The notes under the pieces are model-generated. The model searched no databases, was not told where the DNA came from, and saw only the letters and a program-made list of their open reading frames with translations. The translations under genes and the position numbers were made by a program. From positions 30,222,659 to 30,286,658 of the forward strand of contig CM068831.1 in the NCBI GenBank assembly GCA_028554795.2: 64,000 nt of DNA, given 5' to 3'. Shown here one piece after another: positions 36,901 through 48,900 of this stretch; position 1 is the stretch's first letter, and each line of letters starts with the position of its first letter. This DNA comes from Sinohyriopsis cumingii (lineage: Eukaryota > Mollusca > Bivalvia > Unionida > Unionidae).

Positions 36901-39900
36901 ACAGTTTAACAGCTGTTAAATGAGTACAGTTCCAGGCCTTGAGGTTATACAAATACAGAATATGAGTTTTGGGGTCAGATTCAACATTTTGTAAACAAAT
37001 AATATTCCTAACTGCAGATGATTTTTAAACTATGAAACAAAAGTATGTTGAAAAGTACTCCTACACAATTTTAAAGAAAATAATACTCTGGTTTTCTTGA
37101 AATTGCACAAGTTTAAAGTCTGAGTTTAAACATAGAAAACTTCAGCCTTACCTTGAGTTTGTGGTGATAAAGACATAAGCAAAATTTGTGTTGAGACTTG
37201 TCAGTTCTTATATGAAATCATCACTATGAGTATGACATTCTAAAAGTTTGTATTTTGGCCCTGGGACTTTATTTTGTTCACTGGTTGGTCAGTTCCTTAA
37301 GTTTTTATGAAACATATAAAGTTTTTGTTCTTGCTTTCTTTAGAAACAAGTAGAATTATGAAAGATAAAAAGGTTTGATATCGGAAAACAGTAATATGAA
37401 AAAACTCTCAATGAAGAGCTTCTTGCATCTTTTTAAACACTGAATATTGTATATGAATTACAATTTGTACTTGTTTTTGTTTTTAATAAAGTTTATGTTC
37501 AGTCTTTAATTTTCAGGTTGTTAGGTGAAATGAAAAAAGGGTTTGGGTAATCAATAAAATACATTTAGTGGTAACAAATGAAGGGTGTGGGAAGGTGGGT
37601 GCATACAAAGATTTTGATCAGCTGGTGTCATTATGATTAGGGTTTTTTTAAGCGTCATGGTTGTAGAGTGTTAGAATGTTGCATTTCAGAAATATTAATT
37701 GCATCTAGCACAGGCCATATTCTTTTATTGTCAACAGAGGAACCAAAGCATAAGAAAATAAAGCTGGACCCTGATGCCACCTCACAGGAGGCTAGCCTGG
37801 ATATTGATCACTTACTGCAGGTATGTTCATGTTTAACCTAGCTCATATATGACCTCCATACTGTGAAATCCCTCAAAATGGAAAACCCAGCTGTGAAAGA
37901 AAAGTCTCTAAGTGCTTATGTGACAAAAGAGAGAGAGAGAGAGGTGGGGAGGAGAGATTGTAATTATGAGAGCATCAGTGTCTTTGTGTGTATGAGTGCA
38001 CAAATGTTTGAGAACTGTAATTTTTTTCCCATACATATTTAGTGAAGAATGTTAACGTGTTAAGGCTCGAATAAACAGCAACACAAAAAGGAGTGAAAAC
38101 AAGCTTTGAAAAAATAGAATAATTTATTTCCCTGGAAATATTCTGTAAAAATGAAAAATATGAACTTAAGGTTTTAAGAATCAAATCCAAGAATAATCTA
38201 TGAATAAAATTTGTTTGAAGTCCTAATAACAAAATGTTCTAATGATTTCAAGTTTGAGTCCTGGCGAAGAATCCAAGATGAAAGATGGTGACATATGCTG
38301 TGATCTGTAGTGTTGGAGTCTACAGTTCCTTGTAGAAACAAGAGATATCAATCCGATTTTGGAAATCTGAATAAATGTTTATAAAAGCTGTCCTAGTTCA
38401 ACAATTTCATATAAGTACACATATTTTCCAGGAAACAAAATCCTTTTGATTCAAAGTAATTTGAAATAACTCCAAACGGCACAACAGTCGCTCTACAGTG
38501 TACTAGCCCAACTACTACTGAGAATATCTCTCCAAAACAAAGGTTATATTGTATTCTAGAAAATCAAAAAGGGGGTCACATGATCATGTTCCAGAACCTC
38601 GTCAAAATTATGTACTTTTTAAAGATCACTTACACCCAGTGTGGCCCTGACGAAAACCAATTGTTTTACTCTAAGAAATAAAAAAAGAGTTGTTTACATC
38701 TTAAACACGTAGTCCCATCATGACCTCGACAACAACCAATCATTTTAAAATAAAAATAGAACTTATGTATGTGGTTGCTACTAATTTTGAATCAAGGTCA
38801 GGATCTAGATCAACACCTGGTGTTTACAAAAACGAACAGCCAAGGTCAAACTATTTTCTGAAAAAGGTATCATCTCTAGTGAAAATATTTACATTACAAT
38901 AGCATGTAATGAAAAATAAACAAATTTTAAAACTTACAAACAAACAATTAAATTGAAATAAATATATATATATATATTAGATCAGATATAATTAAATCAA
39001 ATATACATAACACTTCCCCGATAAAGAAAAGAAAGATTTATGAGATAAAGCATTCTTTTCACCACAGACTAATTATACATGAGGTTAAAAAGAACTCGTA
39101 TAAATGACACACAGTGTACATGAAATAATACATTGTTATACACTGGAAAGTGCATCTGCTATTAAATTATCTTTCCCCTTGATGTGCCTGATGTCAAGAT
39201 TATATTCTTGTAACAACAAACTCGACTTTAGTGGTCTTTGAATTTTATTTTTCATCTTGCCGATGAAAGTAAGAGGGTTGTGGTCACTAAGTACAATAAT
39301 CGAAGAAGGAGCATAACTAAGGTAAACTTCAAAATGTTGTACTGCCATTATCAAAGCCAAGCATTCCTTCTCGATTGTTGAATAATGTCTTTAGTGCTTA
39401 TTTAATATCTTAGAAAAATAGCACATTGGATGATCAATACCATTTTCATCTTCTTGAATCAAAACTGCTCCAACCCCAACATCACTTGCATCAACAGACA
39501 GTTTAAATGATTGGCTGAAATTTGGAGCTGTAAGAACTGGCAATCTTTTAAGTATGGCTCTCAACTTGTCAAAAACCTCCTGACATTTTTCAGTCCGAAG
39601 GAACTTGTTTTTCTTACTCAAAAAATTTGTCAGTGATTCAGCAGTTACAGTAAAATTGGAACAAAAGTTTCAATAGTAACCGGCCATACCTAAAAATCAC
39701 ATCAGTTGCTTTTTATTAACAGGCACGGGAAATTCAGAGATAGCCTTGACCTTAGCATCTATATGTTTAACTTGTCCATGTCCCACGATGTGTCCTAGAA
39801 AAGTTACACATACATGGCAGAACTCTCAGATAAATTAATTCTCATCATGCATCTGTGAGTTTGTCAAAGAATTTCCGAATTGTTGCCAAATGTTTTTTCC

Positions 39901-42900
39901 AGGTGTCGTTGTAGATGATGACATCATCAATGTAAGCATCACAATTGTCTGGACCAGAGGTAATCATATTCATGAGATGTTGAAATGTACTTGGCGACCC
40001 TTTCATCCCAAATGGCATTACTTTATATTGGTAATGTCCATCTGGAGTCACGAATGCCAAAATTTCCTTTGCTCTTTCCGTTAGTGGAATTTGCCAAAAT
40101 CCTTTCAGAAGGTCAAATTTGGTGACATACTTTGTATTCCCGATCTTATCAATAGAGTCATCGATTCTTGGTAATGGGAATGAATCTATTTTTGTCACTC
40201 TGTTTACCTTCCTATAATCAGTACACATGCAGAAAGTTTTATCTGGTTTAGGAACAAGTATGCATGGTGAACTCCAGTCACTTTTACTGGGCTCTATAAA
40301 ATCATTTTCCAGCAAATATTGAATTTCTTGTTTCAAGTATTCCTGTTTGAGAGGGTTCATCCTGTATGGGTGTTGTTTCACAGGTTTGGAATTTACAGTT
40401 TCATCGTCATAGAAAATTTTGTTGGTTCTTTTAGAAACATCTGGAAATAAGTGCTCATATTCAAATAATAACTGTTTAAGTTCATTTCTTTCTTGCTCTT
40501 GCAAATGTGAAAGTTTCTGGTCCAGATCTTTCACAATTTCTGAATTCCAAAGATTTGTCACTCCAGTATCAGTAGAATCTGTTGATATTCCTTCACTTAA
40601 ATCTTCTTTGAGTGGGACAGGCACAACTAAATTAATTGCATGTTTAACTTGTTTATCTCTCTCAATATAATCATTTAGCATGGTTATGTGACAGAGTTAT
40701 TTATGTTTACGCCTCCCAGGAGTATTTATGATGTAATTTAAATCATTTATTTTCCTGTCAACTGTGTAGGGACCATACTACTTGGCCTGAAGAGGATTTT
40801 GTGGTATGGGAAAGAGAACCAGGACTCTATCACCAGGCTGAAAGCTCCTTTCCTTTGAGTTTTTTCATATCTTGGCTTCATTTTGGATTGAGTAGAGTGC
40901 AGATTTGCTCCTGCAACCTAACAAGCCTTTGACAACTTATATTTAAAATTAGAAACATAATGAAGAAGATTAATTTCAGAATCTTCATTAGAAAGAAGTT
41001 TCTCTTTCAGTAACTTCAATGGTCCATGCACAGTGTGTCCAGAAACCGGTTCAAAGGGACTGGTTTCAAAGGGACTGAAACCTAAGATTCTTGAACTGAT
41101 TCCCTAGCAGCAAACAATTGTAAATGAAAGCCTTCATCCCAGTCTTTACCTGTATCAAAACAGTATGATCAAATCATATTTTACACAGTCTGATGAAATC
41201 TTTCTAATGCCCCTTGACTCTCAGGGTGATAAGCAGAAGATTTGAATTGTTGAATACCTAATTCATACATAACTTGCTGGAAAATTCCAGACATCAAGTG
41301 TGACCCTTGATCAGACTGTACAGACTTGGGAAGGCCAGATTGATTAAAAAAAACTTTATCAAAGCATTTACTATTGGTTTAGATTTTATATTCCTCAAGG
41401 AAATTGTCTCTGGAAACCTTGTTGACGCACACATAATGGTCAACAGGTATTGGTTACCTGACTTGGTCTTAGGTAAGAGACCAACACAATCTACCATAAT
41501 TCTACTAAATGGTTTGTCAAAGGCAGGAATAGGTTGTAGATGAGCCTTGGGAATTTTCTGATTTGGTTTTCCTACCATTTGACAGGTATGACAAGATCTA
41601 CAGTATTTACCAACATCACTTTTGATTTTTGGCCAATAGAAGTGAGTTAAGACCTTGTGATAAGTTTTATTGGTCCCTAAATGACCAACCAATCGAGTTT
41701 CATGGGCCAGACTAAATATTTCCTGTCTGTAAGGTTTTGGAACTACAATTTGATAGTTCACTGACCATTCGTCATCAGCAGGTACCTCAGGAAGTCTCCA
41801 TTTTTTCATAAGAATTCCATTTGTAATGAAATAACAGACAGGAACTTCAGTAGCTTCAGTTTCATTAATGGTCTTTTGAAACAAACGAGATCTCAGGATC
41901 TTTTTCCTGTTCGATGACAAGTGATTGTCATTTTTCACCCTGATTAAAATAAAGAGAATGAGTAGTTAAAAGACGATCACTGTGATCAATACCTTCTGAT
42001 TGATCCAAACAAGGAGTGAAAGTGACCTCATCAAAAGCCTGACCAATATATGTCAGCTAAAGGATTACTTTCCTTATCAACATCATTCTCAAGAGCTTTC
42101 TTTGCCATAGCTCTGGTAACTGCACAAGTTGGGAATAAATCAGGGAATTCTTTTTCAATTGGATTGACTTTCTGATCCAAGGAAGGCTTGTCAGTTACAA
42201 GAGGATTAACCACAACCTTGTCTCCAGCTAGGTCGTTGCCTAGTAATAAATGAATGCCCTCAACAGGTAAAACAGAGACTGTTCCTACTGTCACAGGTCC
42301 TGAGACTAAGTTTGATGACGAATTTACACAATGGAGAGGAACATTAATAAAGCCGCACTTTACTCCCAGAATAAGAACACTCTCATTAGAAGAAGACTTC
42401 TCAGAAAAAGGCAAAGTACCTGAGAATAAAAGACTCTGAGATGCTCCTGTGTCCCTTAAAATTTTAATAGGGATAGGATTGTCCGAATCACCCAAGAGTG
42501 ATATAGAACCCTTTGATATGAATGGTTCATAATTCTCCATAATAAATTCAGACTGGGGTTTATTAGACCCAACAAATGTATTGCTTTCAGTACATGACCA
42601 TGATCTTGACCTCTTAGAAATAAGAGCATTTGGAATAGGACTGTCTTGATTCTGATACCTATTTATTAATTTATAGCAATCATAAATAACGTCCTTTTTT
42701 TCTTGCAATAGGTACACGTAGGATGAGACAAGAATCTTAAATCAAGCTTCTCTTAAGTTTGAGTTTTAGAAGTTGTGCCAGTTTTTGTTTTAGAAGGGCT
42801 TGTATTAGGCTGTAATACTTTTCTGCCAGAAGACAGTTGAGTAGAAGTCTTATTTACAACAGGAACTTTATGAGTTAAAGAATACTCATCAGCAGCTCGA

Positions 42901-45900
42901 GCAGCATTTTCCAAGGTTTCAAACTGATGCTCGTCAAGATAAGACTTAATGTCACTATGGACACAGTTTTTGTAATCTTCAAGTATTATAAGTTGTTTGA
43001 GACTTTCATAATCTCGTTCAACTTTCTTGGCTAAGCACCATCTAACAAACAACTGCTCTTTTTCTCTAGCAAATTCAACATGAGTTTGTCCAGCTTCTTT
43101 TCTATAGTTTCTGAAATTTCAAGGATAAGCTTCAGGGACTAACTCATAACCCCTTAGGATGCATTCTTTAACCACATCACTTTGGTGAACTGACAGTGAA
43201 TTGTAAATATCACTAGCTTTACCAGAGAGTACACATTGTAATAACTGAGTCCAATGCTCCCTTGGCCATTTCAAATTTTCAGCAAATTTTTCAAAACGAG
43301 TAAATATTTGTCTACTTCTTTTTCTCTGAAATTGGGCACTACCGTAATATTCTTTGCAAGATCAAAACTTAAATTTGGATTTGAAGTATGAATGTGCTTT
43401 TCACTTGCCAATTCCATTTCTTTTATTCTAAATTGATCTTCCCTCTCTTTCTCTCATTCTTCCTTATCTAACTGCATTTGCATTTGTTCTTTTTGTAATT
43501 GCATTTGTTTTTCTTTTTTGATGACATTTTAGAAAAAGCTTGCCGATTTCACTAACAATTTCAAAAACATGGGGAATTCAAAAATTAAGAAAACAACAAA
43601 TTTGAAATATTCTAGCACAAATTCAAAATTATCCTTAGGACAAGGTCCACAATTCTTGTTACATGTTTAGGCTTGAATAAACAGTGACACAAGTAAGAGT
43701 GAAAACAACAAGCTTTGAAAAAATAGAATAATTTATTTCCCTGGAAATATTCTGTAAAAATGAAGAAATATGCACTTACGGTTTTAACAATCAAATCCAA
43801 GCTTTGAAAAATCCATGAATAAAATTTTTGAAGTCCTAATAACAAAATGTTCTAATGATTTCAAGCTCGAGTCCCAGCGAAGAAGATGGAAGATGATGAC
43901 ATATGCTGTAATTAGTAGTGTTGAAGTCTACAGTTCCTTGTAGAAACAAGAAATATCACTCCTGTTATGGAAATCTGAATAAATGTTTATAAAGGCTGTC
44001 CTAGTTCAACAATTTCATATAAGCACATGTATTTTCCAGGAAAAAGGAATTAATCCTTTTGAATCCAAGTAATTTTAAATAATTCCAAACGGCACGACAG
44101 TCACTCCAACATAATATCCTGGCTCCTACTGAGAATATCTGTCCAAAACAAAGGTTATATTGTATTCTAGAATGCAAAAAAGAGGTCACATGATCATGTT
44201 CCAGAACCTCGTCAAAATTATGTACTTGTTAAAGATCACGTACACCCACTGTGTCCCTGATGAAAACCAATCATTTTACTCTTAGAAATACAAATTTTTT
44301 AAAAAGTTGTTTACATCTTAACACGTAGTCCCATCATGACCTCGACAACAACCAATCGTTCACTTTAAAATAAAAATAGAACTGATTTATGTGGTTGCTG
44401 CTAATTTTGAATCAAGGTCAGGATCTAGATCAACATCTGGTGTTTACAAAACGAACAGTCAAGGTCAAACTATTTTCTGAAAAAAGGTATAATCTCTAGT
44501 GAATAAATTTAATTACAATAGCATGTAACGAAAAAAAATATGTAAAACTGACAAACGAACAATTAAATTGAAATAAATATATATATTAGATCAGATATAA
44601 TTAAATCAAATATACATAACAAGAATTGGCTGAACAATATATGTTCCTTCCAAAATTCACATTTTTTCACATGACTGCATCACAGTAAACAATCTGAGGA
44701 ACAAGATCATTTTTTTAATTTACTATAAGTTCATTAGAATTATGAATGATACTCTACATTATTTATATTCTCCAAATAATTCATGATGCTCACAGTTCAA
44801 GCGCAGAAGAAGGCTTGGAGCACTTTATGTTTTCTTCTTACATATTTCTTTAACAAATGTGGCTTTTGTTAATGACTCCATTTCTTGTGCCACAGCCTAA
44901 TAATGCTCATCTTTAGCAATCACAGAGGTTTTTAATCTCTATACAAGATATAAACTTCAGGGTACCTCAGAGTGAATCTGACTTTTAGAATACTGCTTTG
45001 TCAGTCTTCATCAGTAAAGCATCAAATGCAAGACTGCATGCATGTTTAATAAGTCCTGATATTTAATTTATACAAAGCAGACAAGGAATAGCAACAATTA
45101 TAATCAGATAGTAGGCAGAAGAGTTTAGCCTATCTAAAATGATTTATCTACAAGCAGTTAGTTATTAATAAATCATCTTAAACAGTTGAAAGCTGGCTTT
45201 TGTATGGTGTATTTTCTGCCCTAATTTGTGCTGGCATGCATGGCTAGTATTGTTTGGACCTCATTTGCTTTTAGATCATTTTCTGGTCCTGATCTCTCAG
45301 ATCAGCCCACTACAGTATTTGCATGCATCAGGTATTTAGCAGATCAAATATATTTCCAGGCTTGAAATGATTTTTGTTTTGTTTTCTTCATTTCTTTTTA
45401 ATCTTAAAATTAAAATTCAGTATTTAAAGAAGGAAAAACTCTAGTCTAAAAATTTGGTTTTAAGGTGATTCTGATATACTGAGGTTTTGTTTTTGGGGAT
45501 TTTCACTGTATTTATACATTTGTGTGGCATGTGTGTGAACTTCATAAAACTTAATTTGCTGTTGGCCCCAGATTTCTGTTGGTTTTTTTCTACCTTTTTT
45601 AAGGTTACAAGCATGAGAAATTGATGGGTAACTTCATCTGTGTAGTGCCATTGGAATAATTTATGTTTTAATTGTTTTATTGTGTTAGGAATATTTTAGG
45701 TATGTGGATGCATGGAAAATTAATATTGATCAGTGATGTATCATAGTTGGAGTTCAGCAAAATACTTCCAAGAATCAATTCACCTAATAATTTCAAGCAC
45801 AAAATCCTTTTAAGTATTGTTTTTGTGTCATTTTAAATATTATTAAAATTATTTGAAGATGTGTAAAATTGGATTTTGAAGCATTAGAAATGTAATGTTT

Positions 45901-48900
45901 GTGCTGTCTTTTTTTCATCTAAAACTTGTGTGAGTGATAAGTAGGTTTGAAGAAGTTGACAGTTTCCTGACAAACCTTTATTAATTGCTGTGTGACACTA
46001 GCCACAATAAATTCATTGACTTACCACCACTACTACTATTTCATTCAGTTAGGCTTTGCTGTTTACGTTTGCTGTAGCAGACTGAGTTAGCTTTGATAAA
46101 CAAAACCTTAAATATTTAAGTATACCAAGTTATTCTGGCTTACAAAACTTCAAAGGGATGTAATGAATAACTATGAACTCAGTTACCAACCCATGATGGT
46201 TTGTACTAAAACACATCTAGGTTTGGTGTTGAGCATTAAACCTGTCAAGTTATTTTTGTTGTTGTTATTTTGGGGTTTAATGCCATTTCTCAGCCCAGGA
46301 TAGGCTACACATGGTGGCCAATATAATTAGTGGAGAAAGAACCTGGGAAAACCCCAGTAAGAGCCATTAACCAGTGGGACACTGCTGGCAGCTTTCTCAC
46401 ATACCTACATTGGCCAAGCCAGAAACTTAAACCCACACGGTCAGAAATGAGATGGCAGTGATTGGTAAAGATGATTGCTATAGACAACTTGGCCACCTGG
46501 TATCCCAAGGTTATTTTGTATCGATTTGATAGTTTATGCCTGGAAGCATTCCTATCAAAAAAAAGAATTTGATCTTTTTTCACAATATTCATTAGACAAG
46601 TCATATTTCATGCAAAAGTTGTGGAGATCTGGTAATGCATGCCTAGTTACTGACCATCACTTTTAGTCCTCTTCTGTTTTCTGAACTTTGTCCTTCACAA
46701 TAGTTAGAAAAGTTGCTTGACTATTCTGGCAGGGTAAATTGCAAGACATTTGAGTGAAAATCTCCAAGATAGCTGAAGTTATAGAGACACATTAATAAGT
46801 AATTTTTTGGTTATAAAGATACAATTGTTAACTTTGGTATAATAGATTCAGGGCATTATCTTTACTGGCAGGCACATAAACACTTTTTGTTGCACCTGCC
46901 AAAAGACAGTATATTGGTATTAGATCAATATGTGTGTTACCTTTTTTGTTTCCACACAATAACTTTAGTTTTACACCTACATTTAGCAAACATTGTGGAT
47001 GGCTTGCACTTGGTATAAGGAAGAAGATTGTTGATTTAGGGGTTGCAAGGCCAAAGGGCAAGGTGACCTTGACTGAAAGAAGAAAAATAGTTTCTCCACA
47101 GTAACTTTAGTTCTATACCCTGGATGTGAACTTAGCCTTTTGGATGGCTTGCACTTAAGGAAAAAGCCTATTGATTTTGGATTTAAACAGTTCAAGGTCA
47201 AGGTCACTAGCCAAAACAAATTGTGTGTAATTTGGATTTTTAACATAGCTTAAAATGTTCAGTCATGTCGCTAAAATGTCTGCAGTGTGGCAGTTTATAG
47301 TGATGTCCAGCACTAGGGCATCATGCCGCAGACATGTAGCATTATATCCCACCCAGTCACATTATCCTGACACTAACCTCTTAAAGCTGAATGCCTAGTG
47401 AGGCAGCTGTTAGTACCATTTTTATAAGTCTTTGGTATGACTCAACCACGGTTCGAACCCACAACCTCCCATATCTGAGGCAGATGCTCTAACCAATAGG
47501 CATTTGTCAATGGCTTGCATTTAAGGCATGGAAAAGGTCTATTAATTTTTTTATTAAAGGTCTGGTCATTGTGAATGGATTTAGCACAGTAACATACATC
47601 ATTTAGTAAGTTCCTTGACCAAACTTTATGAATAACCTGCACTTGGCGTAAGAAAGAAATCAATAATTTTTTATGTCTGAAGGTCCAGAAATTCAAATTT
47701 TGATAATAAAAAAGTAATAGTTTCTGCACAGTTAAGTTTAGTTATTATTTACCTTTGGTTCAGGTCATTCAAACTTACTGGTCAGTAATATCCAGAATGA
47801 ACCATGCTCGTAGTGCCACCATTGAAGACTTAAACTCATTGTGAATATATGATGCTTAATCCATAGTACTCTTGTTCCCATTCCAGTCATTTTTGGGAGT
47901 CTGTCCTGCCCCCATTAGTTTGTGGCCCCATGGGAATGCTTTTCACTTTTTAGCTCTTCTGGTCTAGAAGACCTATTGTTTGTCATCCAGTGTTGATGCA
48001 TCCATTGGAACAAATCTGTGAACACTCTTCATCCTCAACTAATATGAGGATTGCCATAAAACTTTACATGGTGCTACTCAGAAAACCAGAGCAGTCATCT
48101 TTGAAAATCTTTTCTCTGTTCCTCCAGAATGGGTGGTCATAATAACCTGGGTTTTCAATGAAAGGTTTCTTATTGGCCGTAAATTAACATGGCACTGATC
48201 AGGTCCTTAAGGGAAAGTCACATTTACATCAGGTTTTCACTACTTTCGGCATCAAGAATGTCATATACATGGTTTTGCATGGACATTTGATATGGCCACC
48301 ACAGTGGCTATCTTGAAAATATTGCTGTTGACTCTTCTCCTGAATGGATATCTTGTCAATGAGTGTGTATAAGACTTTTGATGTCCAGTTGCACCTACAT
48401 AAAAATGATGTTAATCTGATGTCCTAAATGAGCATCACCACTGCCGCTTGAAAATCTTTTCATTGCTTTTCCTTCTTAAATGGAAGGCTTATTATTTTTC
48501 ACCAGAATACTTCCTATGATGTTGAGTTGCTTCTACTAGATGAAAATGGTTCTGCTTGGACATCCATATAGATACAACACAGTTACTGTCATTGAAATCT
48601 TGTTATTACTACTCATCCTTAAAAGATGGTACTTTATCGTGTCTGGTTAGTCCTAAATGAAAATGATACTAATCTAACATCAGTGTGGCTGCTGTGGCAG
48701 TCATTCTGAAAATCTTTCACTACTCCTTCTGAATGGAAAGTCATATTGGCACATGGTTTTAACTTAAAGACGTCTTGGGATGTCTAGCTGATCCTACATG
48801 AAAATTCAGTGGATCTTATGTTTAGTATGGCCACCACAGCAGCCATCTTAAAGATCTTGTTATAGCTACTCCTGAACAGAAAGTCACATCAGCATGGGGT

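Larger units (their letters stand above)
35935..37020. repeat. ~74-bp tandem repeat (family D), split by two SINEs
   Basis: Unit 'gaggttatacaatcactaaa' + 'catgagtttgtggtcagatt' + 'gaacgttttgtaaatgaata' + 'catttccaggcctt'. Copies near 35970, 36045, 36395, 36450, 36858 and 36941; the array is interrupted at 36071-36389 and about 36526-36845. Confidence 0.85.
34827..37737 (+). other. GABPB intron 10
   Basis: 2.9 kb. A 74-bp repeat array (35935-37020) with two SINE-1 copies in opposite orientation. 34827-35930 and 37020-37730 show nothing I can name. Confidence 0.8.
38050..44621 (-). mobile_element. LTR retrotransposon, Ty3/gypsy-related with Gmr1-type domain order, broken fossil
   Basis: Two direct LTRs (38050-39012 and 43657-44621) with TGTTA/TAACA ends, and AGAA directly outside both (5 bp, AAGAA, if the shared A is counted). 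On the minus strand the internal order is gag-like region, protease (DTGA motif), integrase with His/Cys zinc finger and a GPY/F-like module, then reverse transcriptase (YIDD motif) and RNase H. A purine tract (GGGGAAG) adjoins the 3' LTR. The coding region is interrupted in about six or more places, and the LTRs differ by roughly 8-10% by eye, so it is an old, inactive copy, lying antisense in the GABPB intron. Confidence 0.92.
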
